Shown piece after piece: positions 49,795-58,384 of a stretch of DNA of 64,000 bases (position 1 is its first letter; each line of letters begins with the position of its first letter). The DNA is taken from NCBI RefSeq assembly GCF_018403265.1, contig NZ_BOSI01000003.1, forward strand, positions 310,001-374,000. The letters run 5' to 3'. The translations under genes and the position numbers were made by a program. Below the pieces are notes generated by a model. The model ran no database searches and had not been told where the DNA came from. It was given only the letters and a program-made list of their open reading frames with translations. The stretch comes from Paenibacillus sp. J31TS4 (GTDB lineage Bacteria > Bacillota > Bacilli > Paenibacillales > NBRC-103111).

Positions 49795-51414
49795 CTATTT
49801 TTTATAGCGTTCGTAGGCCGCCTGATAGAACTCCATGTATTCGTCCATTCCCATTTTCTTAAGCGTCTTTACATAAGCGTCCCATTCGGAGAACAGAGCT
49901 TTGCCGGTAATGAATTTGGCCTGCATCTCCTTGATATAGGTGGACAAATCGGAAGCGAGCGCGGACATTCTGGCGTTCTCCTCATTGGTATAAGAGAACG
50001 GGGGCCATGCTTCTCCCTTTGCAAAAGGAGCGAGCTGCTTCGCCGTTTCGAGAGAAGCCGGCAGCGTTTCTCCCCCGCGGAAATACTTTTCGGACACGAT
50101 TCCCGGTGCTCCTCCTCCAGGCCAGACCAGATATTGAATGACGGCTTGATCAATCGTCAGACCCTTTGGGTTCTTCGTAATCTCGTCCACATAGTCCACC
50201 GAGCCGTCGCTGTTCTGCTTATAAGTAATGCCTTCGAAGCCCATGAAAAACATCTTGCTGCCCTCGTCACTGAAGAAGTGATCGATCCACCGCATCGTCG
50301 CCTCCGGATGTTTGTTCGCGCTCGTGATGACGAAATTGCCCAGACTGACGAGGCTGGAATTTTTGACAACCGTCTTGTCTCCGTGCGGTCCCGCCAGGGC
50401 CGGCGCGCCCGTGTAATGGGACAGATTCGCCCAGGATATCGGATCCCAGCCGCTGTACATGCCGTAGACGTTTCCTTGTGTCCGGGCCAGAAACTCCGTT
50501 GCGTTGATCGTGAAGAGGTCTTGGTCGATCAGCTTCTCCTGATATAAGCGGTTGACGTATTGAAGCACTTCCTTGTATCGTTCGTCGGCCGGGAAGAATC
50601 TCAGCTTATTCGTGGCGGGATCCACGTCTACATAATCGTGCCGGGAGCCCTTGTTCTGCAAATTCCAGGCCCCGTACAAGTACTTCATTAATTTGCCGAT
50701 ATTATCGGTTCCGAAGGGAACCTCATCGGCCTTTCCGTTGCCGTTCAAATCCTGTCCCTTGATCGCTTTCAGAAATTGATACAGCTCTTCCGTCGTCTGC
50801 GGCGCCGTGAGGCCGAGCTTGTCCATCCATTCCTTGTTGATCCACTGCTTCGGGTTGATCAGGACCGAGTCGAAGCTCGGGTCGTAGATGCGCGGAATGG
50901 AGTAGATATTGCCGTCCGGCATCGTCAGCCCCTTCTTCACATCCGGATTGTCTTCAAGCAGCTTCTTAATATTCGGGGCATATTGGTCGATCAGATCGTT
51001 CAGCTTGATAAAGGTACCCTGCTCTCCGTACCTCATGACATCGCGGTCGGGAATCAAGGCTCCGTAGAAGGCATCCGGCAATTCCCCGCTTGCCAATATC
51101 AAGTTTCTCTGTTCGCTCAATACTTCCGTTCCGATCATCTGCCATTCAATATCGATGCCGGTCATCTCTTCATACTTGTTGAACAGCATAATGTCGTTCC
51201 AATTTGGAGCCGTGGAGGCCGCTTTTCCGGCAATGAATTTCAGTTTAACCGGCTCCTTTACGATCGGAAATCCGGTTTTCGCAACAGACGATTCGTTCCC
51301 CTGCTGTCCCGTCGTCCCGCCGTTGCCCTGCTCCTCCTGCTTCCCGCAGGCCGCAGTCATCGCGATAGCCGCCGTCAGGCCGAGCAAGGCTATTTGTTTT
51401 TTCTTATTCTTCAA
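49795..51414 (-). CDS. Orphan extracellular solute-binding lipoprotein (LipO/YtcQ type)
   Basis: 539 residues from a TTG at 51414, eight bases after GGGGGAG; this gives the standard start MKNKKKQIALLGLTAAIAMT. Lipobox TAAC with Cys23, then a Gly/Gln linker. The body matches large family-1 sugar-binding lipoproteins (KYEEMTGIDIEWQMIGTEVLSEQRNLILASGELPDAFYGA, NKEWMDKLGLTAPQTTEELYQFLKAIKGQDLNGNGKADEVPF, a Ca-loop-like motif). No permease genes are adjacent. It sits between a secreted phosphodiesterase and an AraC regulator on the same strand, so it may deliver a ligand to the sensor or to unlinked permeases. Confidence 0.88.
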   Translation of the reverse strand: MKNKKKQIALLGLTAAIAMTAACGKQEEQGNGGTTGQQGNESSVAKTGFPIVKEPVKLKFIAGKAASTAPNWNDIMLFNKYEEMTGIDIEWQMIGTEVLSEQRNLILASGELPDAFYGALIPDRDVMRYGEQGTFIKLNDLIDQYAPNIKKLLEDNPDVKKGLTMPDGNIYSIPRIYDPSFDSVLINPKQWINKEWMDKLGLTAPQTTEELYQFLKAIKGQDLNGNGKADEVPFGTDNIGKLMKYLYGAWNLQNKGSRHDYVDVDPATNKLRFFPADERYKEVLQYVNRLYQEKLIDQDLFTINATEFLARTQGNVYGMYSGWDPISWANLSHYTGAPALAGPHGDKTVVKNSSLVSLGNFVITSANKHPEATMRWIDHFFSDEGSKMFFMGFEGITYKQNSDGSVDYVDEITKNPKGLTIDQAVIQYLVWPGGGAPGIVSEKYFRGGETLPASLETAKQLAPFAKGEAWPPFSYTNEENARMSALASDLSTYIKEMQAKFITGKALFSEWDAYVKTLKKMGMDEYMEFYQAAYERYKK

Positions 51415-51524
51415 TCTCAACACTCCCCCATCTCTCTCTGTGCTTCCTAGCCGAGCCATAGGTTTTCTGTGCCGCTCGCTTGTTCTTTCTACCGCCGGGC
51501 AGCGTTCTGCTCACCCGGTTCTTG

Positions 51525-53393
51525 CTAAGGAATGTAGCGGACGCTGATCTCGGACGCTGCCGCCACGTTCCCGCTCGATGATGTTGCTTCGAGGCGCAGG
51601 TAGCGTACTCCCTGGGCATCGAACGCTGCGGTTTGCAAATGATAGTCCTGCTTCCATACGCCCTCGGTCACCTTCGTGAATGCCTGCCCGTCCTCGCTGG
51701 CATAGATGGCATAGCCGGTAATGAGACCGTCCGGCTTGAAATCCGTCCTTGTCCGGTAATCCAGTCCGGTGACATGGTACGTCCCTCCCAGATCAAGCGT
51801 GATTGACTGGGGAAGCGGAGGAAGCGGCGACCACTCCGAATGCCACATCGTCTTCAAGTTGCCGTCTATCGCTTTGGAGGCTTCGTAACCGGTATGCTGG
51901 CTTGTGGCAACCGCCTTCATCTGCTGGTAAGGAAGGATGCGCTCCACCGGCTGCGGTTCATCCGGCAAGTTCCGGATCATCAGATCGGTAATGACCGCCG
52001 CATGATCGGAATAGAAGGCCTGCGTCTTGCCGGCATGTTCCGGCAGCTTGGTGTTCCTTACGTGGGATTCAAGTACGCGCACCTTCTTGCCCTTTGTCCA
52101 GATGTAGTCAATTCTGCCGGGAGACATCCCGTAGCCGTAATAAGGACTCCAGGTGCTGCCCGGATGCAGCGCGGCGTCGGGGTTGGCCCACCGATAGGTA
52201 TCCGTGAAGCCCGCTTCCTTCATTAGCCCCGTCACCGGCCAGGGCAGCACGAGTCCGGCATGTCCGGGTGCAGAGGCGAACCTGCTGCTCCAGTCTTCAC
52301 TGGACAGGGTGTTGAAGTCGCCGGCCATAAGGATAGGGGAGGAATCGTCCCCCAGCAGCGCCGGCAGATCTTCGTTTAGAATCGCCCGAATCATCTTGAT
52401 GCGGCGGGGCTCCAGATCCGTCGCCAAAATCTCGGCATCGGTATAGGTGCGCGGCAGCCCATACGTCACCTCGCCCACCGTCTGATTCGTTAAGCCCATG
52501 GCCCCGCCTTCATGGTACAGCCACGTATTGAACACATTCACCTGCTGGCCATCCGGCAGCTGAACCTTCACTCCGCCGAAATGAAAGTCGTTCATCAGCC
52601 CGGGGTGCTTCCGGATCGGGTACTCCTTCACAATGGGATAGCGGGTATAGATCCACAAATTGTCATTGAGCGGCTGGTGGACCGGATCTCTCGTTACCTG
52701 AAAAGCGGTGTAGCGTCTGCTCTCCTCTTGTCCCTCGTTCAAACCTGCCAGTATGGTCGCGCCGGACTGATAAGTCTCGATCGTGAACATAATATCCGGA
52801 TCCTCGTGCCGGATGACGTCAACGATCTGACGGACATTCTCTTCCCCGCCCGCTTCTCTTCCCCCTCCCCATAAATTCCAGACCATGGTGCGGAGCTGTG
52901 TCCCGAGAGGCGCGTTGGTAAATTCCTGGGAAGCTTCCACCGTCAGCGGCCCCCCTGGCAGCAGAAAATCGGGGGATACGGCATGGGCTCCATCCGGATA
53001 GCGGGTGCCGCGGGCCACAACATCGTCCCCTTGACGAACCGTAAGCTGAAGCTCGTCTCCTAGCCGGGCTTGTCCATTGGCCGTTATCGCAATATGACAA
53101 AGCTGCCCCTCCGGTGCATGGTAGAAAACGGTGTGCTCCGCATTGCTTGGATAAGAGAGGACGACTTGTGCTTTTGTATCGCCGCTGCACACCAGTTCCG
53201 TCCGATACGTTTGCTGCTTGGAGCCTGTTTCGTTGGCATACACTCGAAAGGTTACCGTATTGTTCTCTTTCCCCTTCCCGACGACCGCTTCCGGCTGCTC
53301 GGCAGCTGCACCGGCTCCCCCGAACAAAGCAAGCAGCAGGGAAGCGTTAACAAGATGAAGCATGAACCGTTTTCCGAATTTCCCGCCTTCCAT
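51525..53393 (-). CDS. Secreted EEP-family phosphodiesterase/nuclease with discoidin-like C-terminal domain
   Basis: 622 residues, SD AAGGAGGAG. Signal peptide (LLALFGGAGAAAEQ). Residues 35-160 look like a beta-sandwich module. Residues 165-480 are an endonuclease/exonuclease/phosphatase fold: MVWNLWGGG (Asn), FTIETYQSG (Glu), MAGDFNTLSS (Asp-x-Asn), RIDYIW and YSDHAAVITDL (Asp-His). The last 130 residues (TSQHTGYEASKAIDGNLKTMWHSEWS...PLPQSITLDLGGTYHVTGLDYRTR) form an F5/8-type-C carbohydrate-binding domain. Likely hydrolyses a phosphodiester in extracellular DNA, lipid or phospho-glycan. It precedes the orphan binding protein on the same strand. Confidence 0.88.
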   Translation of the reverse strand: MEGGKFGKRFMLHLVNASLLLALFGGAGAAAEQPEAVVGKGKENNTVTFRVYANETGSKQQTYRTELVCSGDTKAQVVLSYPSNAEHTVFYHAPEGQLCHIAITANGQARLGDELQLTVRQGDDVVARGTRYPDGAHAVSPDFLLPGGPLTVEASQEFTNAPLGTQLRTMVWNLWGGGREAGGEENVRQIVDVIRHEDPDIMFTIETYQSGATILAGLNEGQEESRRYTAFQVTRDPVHQPLNDNLWIYTRYPIVKEYPIRKHPGLMNDFHFGGVKVQLPDGQQVNVFNTWLYHEGGAMGLTNQTVGEVTYGLPRTYTDAEILATDLEPRRIKMIRAILNEDLPALLGDDSSPILMAGDFNTLSSEDWSSRFASAPGHAGLVLPWPVTGLMKEAGFTDTYRWANPDAALHPGSTWSPYYGYGMSPGRIDYIWTKGKKVRVLESHVRNTKLPEHAGKTQAFYSDHAAVITDLMIRNLPDEPQPVERILPYQQMKAVATSQHTGYEASKAIDGNLKTMWHSEWSPLPPLPQSITLDLGGTYHVTGLDYRTRTDFKPDGLITGYAIYASEDGQAFTKVTEGVWKQDYHLQTAAFDAQGVRYLRLEATSSSGNVAAASEISVRYIP

Positions 53394-53540
53394 AGTCTCT
53401 CCTCCTTCTCATGAGGACGGAACCGGGCCGCTAGTCGTCCGGGCTCCATCCCAATTGGCTCCACTATAACGACCCAAGAAGCCCGCCGTCCATCGGCTCT
53501 CCGGTCCTCGATCTGCAATTCTTTACATCCCGGCAGCGCC

Positions 53541-53590
53541 GGACAAATAAAGAGGAGCCGTCCCGAAAGACGGCCCTTTATTTGTTGTCC
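53541..53590 (-). terminator. Terminator after the TRM11-like gene
   Basis: GGACAAATAAAG-AGG-AGCCGTC / GACGGC-C-CTTTATTTGT long hairpin with a GAAA-type loop. Confidence 0.8.
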
Positions 53591-53716
53591 GCGCCTTGCA
53601 TGTGACTCGCCCGCCATACGGCTGTTCGCTTGCCTGCAGCTGCCGAAGAAACAGGAAGCAGACCAAATCAGCAAAGCGGCCGCCCAGGGAGAATCTCCTT
53701 GAACTGCCGCACAGCT

Positions 53717-54730
53717 TCAGCTGCAGACAAGAATCTGCCGTTCGAACGTGCCTTTGCGGACCGAGCAGCAGTCCTCGATGCGGAAGCCCGCCGCGCGGAT
53801 CGCCTCGTCGATCGGCTCGGTCGTGACGATGACCGCGCGGACGGCGAGGCGGCGGGCGCTCGTCAGCAGCTCCAGCCGTTCCTCGTCCGGCAGGCGGGAG
53901 CAGAGATTGTAGGGCAGATCGAGCACAGCTGCGTCGTAGCGGCCGGTCAGCGTCCGCATGTCCGCCAGCCGCACCACATCCGGCATGCCGAAGTGTGCCA
54001 GGTTGCGGCGGGCGCCGGCTACTGCGAGCGGGTTCCGGTCATATCCGACAATCGCGATGCCCATGGAGAGCGCCTCGATGAGGACGGTCCCGATTCCGCA
54101 GCACGGATCGACCGCGCGGACGCCCTCCGGACGGGGCACCGCCAGATTGGCGACGGCCCGCGCCACACGGGTGCCGAGTGCGGTGGAGTACTGCTGCGGC
54201 TTGTCCTTGTGCCGCAGCCAGACCGGCTCCGCCTCCGTGCAGGTGCCGAACACCCACCGCTCCTCCGTCCGCGTCACCGCGAACAGCCGGTCCGGCCGGC
54301 GCATCTCCGCCTGGCCCCGGATGCGTCCACCGATGAGGCGCTCCGCCTCCCTCCGGCCCGCATAGTCGACCGGGTACCCGGTCGGCACGAAGCGGACCTT
54401 GAACAAGCCCCCGTCCAGCCGCATCGCCTCCACGAGCCGGGCCAGCTCCTCCGCCGTCTCCGCCTCGCAGAGCGGGTCGATCCGCTCCTTGAGGAACGGG
54501 CTCCGGCTCGGATCGAGCCGGACTCCGCTCTCGCAATACCGGTCTCCGGGCTCGCAGGCGAGCAGCGTGCGCAGCTCCAGCCGGCACAGCTCCCGCTCTT
54601 CTTCGTGGCAGGCGTAGCTGTACAGCCAGCCGGCAGGCGTCCCGGCCGTCACGGCTGCCTGCGCCGCTTCCGCAAATCCGGACACAGCCGGCGGATCGTC
54701 CCTAAGCCCTTCCCTCCGCTCCGTCATCAT
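53717..54730 (-). CDS. TRM11-family SAM-dependent RNA methyltransferase
   Basis: 337 residues from the ATG at 54730, which overlaps the msrA stop (ATGA). The N-terminal half (YSYACHEEERELCRLELRTLL...) is a THUMP-like region; the C-terminal half holds the SAM site VDPCCGIGTVLIEALSMG and the catalytic DLPYNL, equivalent to the (N/D)PPY loop of N-methyltransferases. KPQQYSTALGTRVARAVANLA before it is typical of Trm11-like tRNA guanine-N2 methyltransferases. RNA target unknown. Coupled translation with msrA is unusual and may be only positional. Confidence 0.85.
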   Translation of the reverse strand: MMTERREGLRDDPPAVSGFAEAAQAAVTAGTPAGWLYSYACHEEERELCRLELRTLLACEPGDRYCESGVRLDPSRSPFLKERIDPLCEAETAEELARLVEAMRLDGGLFKVRFVPTGYPVDYAGRREAERLIGGRIRGQAEMRRPDRLFAVTRTEERWVFGTCTEAEPVWLRHKDKPQQYSTALGTRVARAVANLAVPRPEGVRAVDPCCGIGTVLIEALSMGIAIVGYDRNPLAVAGARRNLAHFGMPDVVRLADMRTLTGRYDAAVLDLPYNLCSRLPDEERLELLTSARRLAVRAVIVTTEPIDEAIRAAGFRIEDCCSVRKGTFERQILVCS

Positions 54731-55407
54731 TCGTGCCAATGCGCCTCGATGAAGTCGTCGCGGCCGGACTGCTTGCGGTCTTCCTTGTAATGCGCGGGAT
54801 TCTTCTTATGATAATCCTGATGGTACTCCTCCGCCGGATAGAACACACCTGCCGGCACGATCTCCGTAACGATCGGCTCCGTGAACCGTTCGCTTGCGGC
54901 CAGCTCCCGCTTGGAGCGCTCCGCGAGCTCCCGCTGCTCCTCGTTGTGATAAAAGATTCCGGTCCTGTACTGGCTGCCCCGGTCCTGAAACTGGCCGCCG
55001 GCGTCCGTCGGATCGATCTGCTGCCAGTACAGCTCCAGCAGCCGCTCATACGGGAACAGCTCCGGCTGGTAGCGGATTTGGACCGCCTCGGCATGCCCCG
55101 TCGCGCCGCTCTTCACCTCCTGATATGTCGGGTTCTCCGTTTGCCCGCCGGTATAGCCCGATACGATTGAGACAATGCCGGGCAGCTCCTCGAACGGGGT
55201 CACCATGCACCAAAAGCAGCCTCCCGCGAACGTCGCGAGCCGGCTCTCGTCCGCTTCTCCGACCGTGCCTCTCGCCGCTTGCGGCTCCGTCTCTCGAACC
55301 GCCTGGGCAGAAGCCTTTTCTCCATTCCGCGCCTGGAGCGCGCGCTCTTCCTGATGTTCTGTCTGGGCCGCCGTCTCCGCGGCCTGCCGCTGTGTCTCTT
55401 CGTTCAT
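54727..55407 (-). CDS. msrA: Peptide-methionine (S)-S-oxide reductase
   Basis: 226 residues, SD GAAGAAGGA. Cys64 in AGGCFWC is the sulfenic-acid-forming nucleophile; GYTGGQTENPTYQEVKSGATGHAEAVQI and DAGGQFQDRGSQYRTGIFYH are the MsrA substrate-binding blocks. The enzyme repairs oxidised methionine using thioredoxin. A 55-residue Glu/Ala/Gln-rich N-terminal extension precedes the catalytic domain, which is absent from the ~170-residue standard form and lacks signal-peptide features. Confidence 0.96.
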   Translation of the reverse strand: MNEETQRQAAETAAQTEHQEERALQARNGEKASAQAVRETEPQAARGTVGEADESRLATFAGGCFWCMVTPFEELPGIVSIVSGYTGGQTENPTYQEVKSGATGHAEAVQIRYQPELFPYERLLELYWQQIDPTDAGGQFQDRGSQYRTGIFYHNEEQRELAERSKRELAASERFTEPIVTEIVPAGVFYPAEEYHQDYHKKNPAHYKEDRKQSGRDDFIEAHWHE

Positions 55408-55585
55408 CCGTCATCCTTCTTCCGTTAAGCTAGTTCCTTAATGATAGCGCACGCCCGTCCTCTCCTCAACCGGTCCCGCGCGACCGCTGCCGTCCAAAAT
55501 GGGTGGATGCGGCTGGGCGGACAGCCACACCTTGTCTCGTCCGCCTACATACACTGGACCATCTCTTTCAGAAGGAGTGAGACGC

Positions 55586-56047
55586 TTGAAACGATTCGGC
55601 GCTTTTTTGGTCGGACAGGAGGTGGTGCCTCCCGTCCAGACGCTGGCCACCGGCAAGGTGGTGCTGCGCGTCAGCCGTGACGGCAAGAAGATCTTCTTCC
55701 GCCTGGTGGTACGGAATATCCGCAAAATGACCAAAGCCCATATCCACCTCGGCCGGCTCGGCCAAAACGGACCCATCGTCGCCACCTTGTTCGGCCCGAG
55801 CAAGTTCGGCATCTCCGTCAAACACGGCGTCGTCGAAGGCACCTTGACCGCCAAAGATCTGACCGGCCCGCTCAAGGGCAAGACCATCCAGGCTCTCGTC
55901 ACTCAGATCGAGAAAGGTAACGCTTATGTGGACGTGGCTACGGTCCGGCATCCGAACGGCGAAATCCGCGGCCAGCTCGTCCGAGCGCTGCCTCCTCACT
56001 TCCGGCACAAGCCTCACGGCTTCCCGAAGCCATTCATCTTCTGCTGA
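55586..56047 (+). CDS. CHRD-domain protein
   Basis: 153 residues from TTG 55586, five bases after GAAGGAGTGAG, the clear SD; the in-frame open region upstream has none. FLVGQEVVPPVQTLATGKVVLRVSRDGKKIFFRLVVRNIRKMTKAHIHLG and VRHPNGEIRGQLV are the CHRD domain (chordin-like; GxExVPPV...AHIH.G..G.NGPvv). No signal peptide is visible, which is unlike many CHRD proteins but common among the short Bacillus forms. Function not established; coat or surface association is a guess. Confidence 0.85.
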   Translation: MKRFGAFLVGQEVVPPVQTLATGKVVLRVSRDGKKIFFRLVVRNIRKMTKAHIHLGRLGQNGPIVATLFGPSKFGISVKHGVVEGTLTAKDLTGPLKGKTIQALVTQIEKGNAYVDVATVRHPNGEIRGQLVRALPPHFRHKPHGFPKPFIFC

Positions 56048-56062
56048 CGGCGTGACGGGAGG

Positions 56063-56099
56063 ATGCAGCCTTTCGGTAGGCTGCATTTTCTTTTTTTCA
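56063..56099 (+). terminator. Terminator after the CHRD gene
   Basis: ATGCAGCCT-TTCGGT-AGGCTGCAT hairpin followed by TTTTCTTTTTTT. Confidence 0.92.
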
Positions 56100-56103
56100 C
56101 GCT

Positions 56104-56119
56104 TGTGATTTTTATCACA
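56104..56119 (+). promoter_or_regulatory. FNR/CRP-type operator upstream of the DoxX gene
   Basis: TGTGA-TTTTTA-TCACA is a perfect TGTGA-N6-TCACA site. B. subtilis FNR recognises TGTGA-N6-TCACT. TATAGT at 56141-56146 gives an expected start site at about 56153, which places the operator centre at -41.5, the standard class II activator position. Confidence 0.7.
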
Positions 56120-56345
56120 GCACAGGGAGCAGACTTCCTATATAGTAAAGACATGGAAGACAACGACTTTCCTAGACGCTCTACAACATGTGAAAACATT
56201 CACCAAGTCCACGATTGGATCGGGCTGTGAGGGACCCGAAGCAAGCGGAGCACCATCCGGACTCGCCAAGATCCCGCCTCTAACCGGAAGAGCGCGCGGT
56301 ACCGGCAGAAAGACGTTGTCCGAATCAAACAAGGAGATGGTTAAA

Positions 56346-56888
56346 ATGATAAAATGGCTGAGAGAAAACCGCTACGCGGCCGGGCTGCTGCTGTTCGTAA
56401 GACTGTACCTCGGTTACGAATGGATGACCGCCGGCTGGCATAAATTGACCGGAGGCTTCGACGCCACCGGCTTCCTGAAAAACGCTGTAGCCAACCCGGT
56501 CGCCGATAAGGCGACGAAAGAACTCGTCTACCCGACCTTCCACGCGTTCCTGGAAACATTCGCCCTGCCGAACGCCAAGCTCTTCAACTTCCTGATCCCG
56601 CTCGGTGAATTCCTCGTCGGACTCGGCCTTCTCCTCGGCTGTCTGACCGCCGCGGCCGCCTTCTTCGGGCTCCTGATGAACTTCATGTTCCTGTTCGCAG
56701 GCACCGTAAGCACGAACCCTTGGCTCGTCCTCCTCGGCGGTATCGTCTTCATGGCCGGCATGAACGCAGGCAAATTCGGCGTCGACTTCTACCTGATGCC
56801 TTACCTGAAGACCGTATGGCGCAAGCTGACCCACGCCAAGGACGAAGGTGGCAAGCCCGCCGGCAAAGGTACCCCGGCCCACGCGTAA
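56346..56888 (+). CDS. DoxX-family membrane protein
   Basis: 180 residues from the ATG at 56346, nine bases after AAGGAG. Four membrane helices: AAGLLLFVRLYLGYEWMTAGWHKLTGGFDATGFLKNAV opens the family (RLYLGYxWxxAGxxKL), then FNFLIPLGEFLVGLGLLLGC and FFGLLMNFMFLFAGTVSTNPW and ILGG-type end. DoxX proteins relate to quinone-linked oxidoreductase subunits in archaea and to redox-stress complexes in mycobacteria. An FNR-type activator site upstream suggests induction under oxygen limitation (inference). Long 5' leader of about 190 bases. Confidence 0.85.
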   Translation: MIKWLRENRYAAGLLLFVRLYLGYEWMTAGWHKLTGGFDATGFLKNAVANPVADKATKELVYPTFHAFLETFALPNAKLFNFLIPLGEFLVGLGLLLGCLTAAAAFFGLLMNFMFLFAGTVSTNPWLVLLGGIVFMAGMNAGKFGVDFYLMPYLKTVWRKLTHAKDEGGKPAGKGTPAHA

Positions 56889-57116
56889 CGCTTAGCCATC
56901 CTGGAATCGGATAGCGCAGCATCCATAACATTCTCGATCCCCGCGGTTCGACGCCTCAAGCGTCGCCCGAACAGACAGCAAGCCGCCTGCTTGGCCGTCA
57001 GTCGTCAACGAATCACCCGGCAGCGACAAGCCGGATCCGGTCAATCCGGCCCTCCCGCTCCGCGTGGATGGTCAAGCGATCCGCACTTCTCCCTCCGCCC
57101 GCCCCCTCCGAGGGGG

Positions 57117-57158
57117 ACCGCCTTCCCGGCCGCCCGGCCGTGGGGAGGCGGTTTTTTT
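57117..57158 (+). terminator. Terminator after the DoxX gene
   Basis: ACCGCCTTCCC / GGGGAGGCGGT with an inner GGCCG/CGGCC hairpin and seven T on the plus strand. Confidence 0.85.
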
Positions 57159-57178
57159 GTGCGCGGGCGCGTAGTATC

Positions 57179-58027
57179 CTACCCGTTCCCCCATAGCCCG
57201 ACCGAGATCACGCCGGCCGTGATGACGAACGACAGCACCACCCGCCGGATCGGCTGCGCCTCCTTGAGCAGCAGGACGCCGAGCAGCGTGCCGAACACCG
57301 TCCCGACCTCCCGCACGGGGGCGAGATGCGACAGCGGCGCAAGCTGCACCGCCAGCAGGAAGAGCAGATACGAGCCCGGCGAGAAGACGCTGCCGAGCGC
57401 GATCGTCCGCCAGTTCGCCTTCCACTCGCTGCCGATCAGCCCGCGGCCCAGCACGGTCGGCGTCAGCACAAGCAGGTAAGCCAGGTTGCTCAGTTCGATC
57501 ATGGCGACCGGCGAAAGCCAGGTCAGCGCCGTTTTGTCCGTCAGGACGTATCCGGTAATGCACAGGCCGACCGCGAACGCCGGGACGAGCGGCCGCAGCG
57601 CCGCCCGGTCCAGCCGGCGGCTGAACGTCCCGCTGATCGCGAACAGGCCGAGCACGATGCAGCCGATGCCCGCCCAGCCGGCGAGCGACAGCGTCTCTTG
57701 GTACAGCCAGATGCTGAACAGCGGTACGAGCAGCGCGCCGGTGCCCCGCATCACCGGGTAGCTCTGCGACATGTCCCCCCGCTCGTAGACGACCGGCAGC
57801 AGGAGACAGTAGCCCATCTGGAACGCCATCGACAGCGCCAGGAATCCGTAGGCCGCAGGCGGGAGCGAGGCGTTCGCCAGCTCCCGGACGAACAGCGGCA
57901 GGAGGAGAAGGAACGATGTGACATGGATGAGCCAGAGAAATGCGTTCTTATTGCGGCTCTTCTTGGTGAATAGATTCCACAGTGCGTGGGCGAGACCCGA
58001 GCAGAGGACAAGCAGAAAAGCAGCCAA
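57179..58027 (-). CDS. EamA/DMT-family permease
   Basis: 282 residues from TTG 58027, eight bases after AAGAAGG; the open frame extends further upstream but in low-complexity Gly/Glu sequence without SD. Ten membrane helices in two repeats: HALWNLFTKKSRNKNAFLW, GYCLLLPVVYERGDMSQSYPVMRGTGALLVPLFSIWLYQETLSLAGWAGIGCIVLGL and a second half ending REVGTVFGTLLGVLLLKEAQPIRRVVLSFVITAGVI. The motif YPVMRGTGAL...E--S is shared by DMT exporters of the EamA group. Substrate unknown. Confidence 0.82.
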   Translation of the reverse strand: MAAFLLVLCSGLAHALWNLFTKKSRNKNAFLWLIHVTSFLLLLPLFVRELANASLPPAAYGFLALSMAFQMGYCLLLPVVYERGDMSQSYPVMRGTGALLVPLFSIWLYQETLSLAGWAGIGCIVLGLFAISGTFSRRLDRAALRPLVPAFAVGLCITGYVLTDKTALTWLSPVAMIELSNLAYLLVLTPTVLGRGLIGSEWKANWRTIALGSVFSPGSYLLFLLAVQLAPLSHLAPVREVGTVFGTLLGVLLLKEAQPIRRVVLSFVITAGVISVGLWGNG

Positions 58028-58242
58028 GTGGCAGACCTTCTTTCCGGAACAGTAAGCTTCGTCCTCAGAATAGAGCCTCTCCCGCCCAAGGTCAACGACA
58101 ATCTCGCCTGCTCCGCCTCTCGACTCACCGCCTGCCTCGACACGAAGCGGCGGCTCCGCTTCCGGCCCGCCTCCCGCCCGACACGAAGCGGCGGCTCCCC
58201 CTCCCTCCCCTCCCTCTGTAGGCATATTAGCCCTTCTCCAGC

Positions 58243-58277
58243 AAAAAAACACCTTGCGGCTCCTCACCGCAAGGTGT
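58243..58277 (-). terminator. Terminator after the MATE gene
   Basis: ACACCTTGCGG/CCGCAAGGTGT (58249-58259, 58267-58277) with a seven-T run on the minus strand. Confidence 0.9.
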
Positions 58278-58384
58278 CGATCATCTGGCTGTCCGGCGGC
58301 ATGCCTGCAGCCGGCTCTCTACTAGAGGAAGAGCGTGCCTCTTATCCGGTGTTTGCCCGCCCTAGCCGGGCAGCACTGCCGGGG

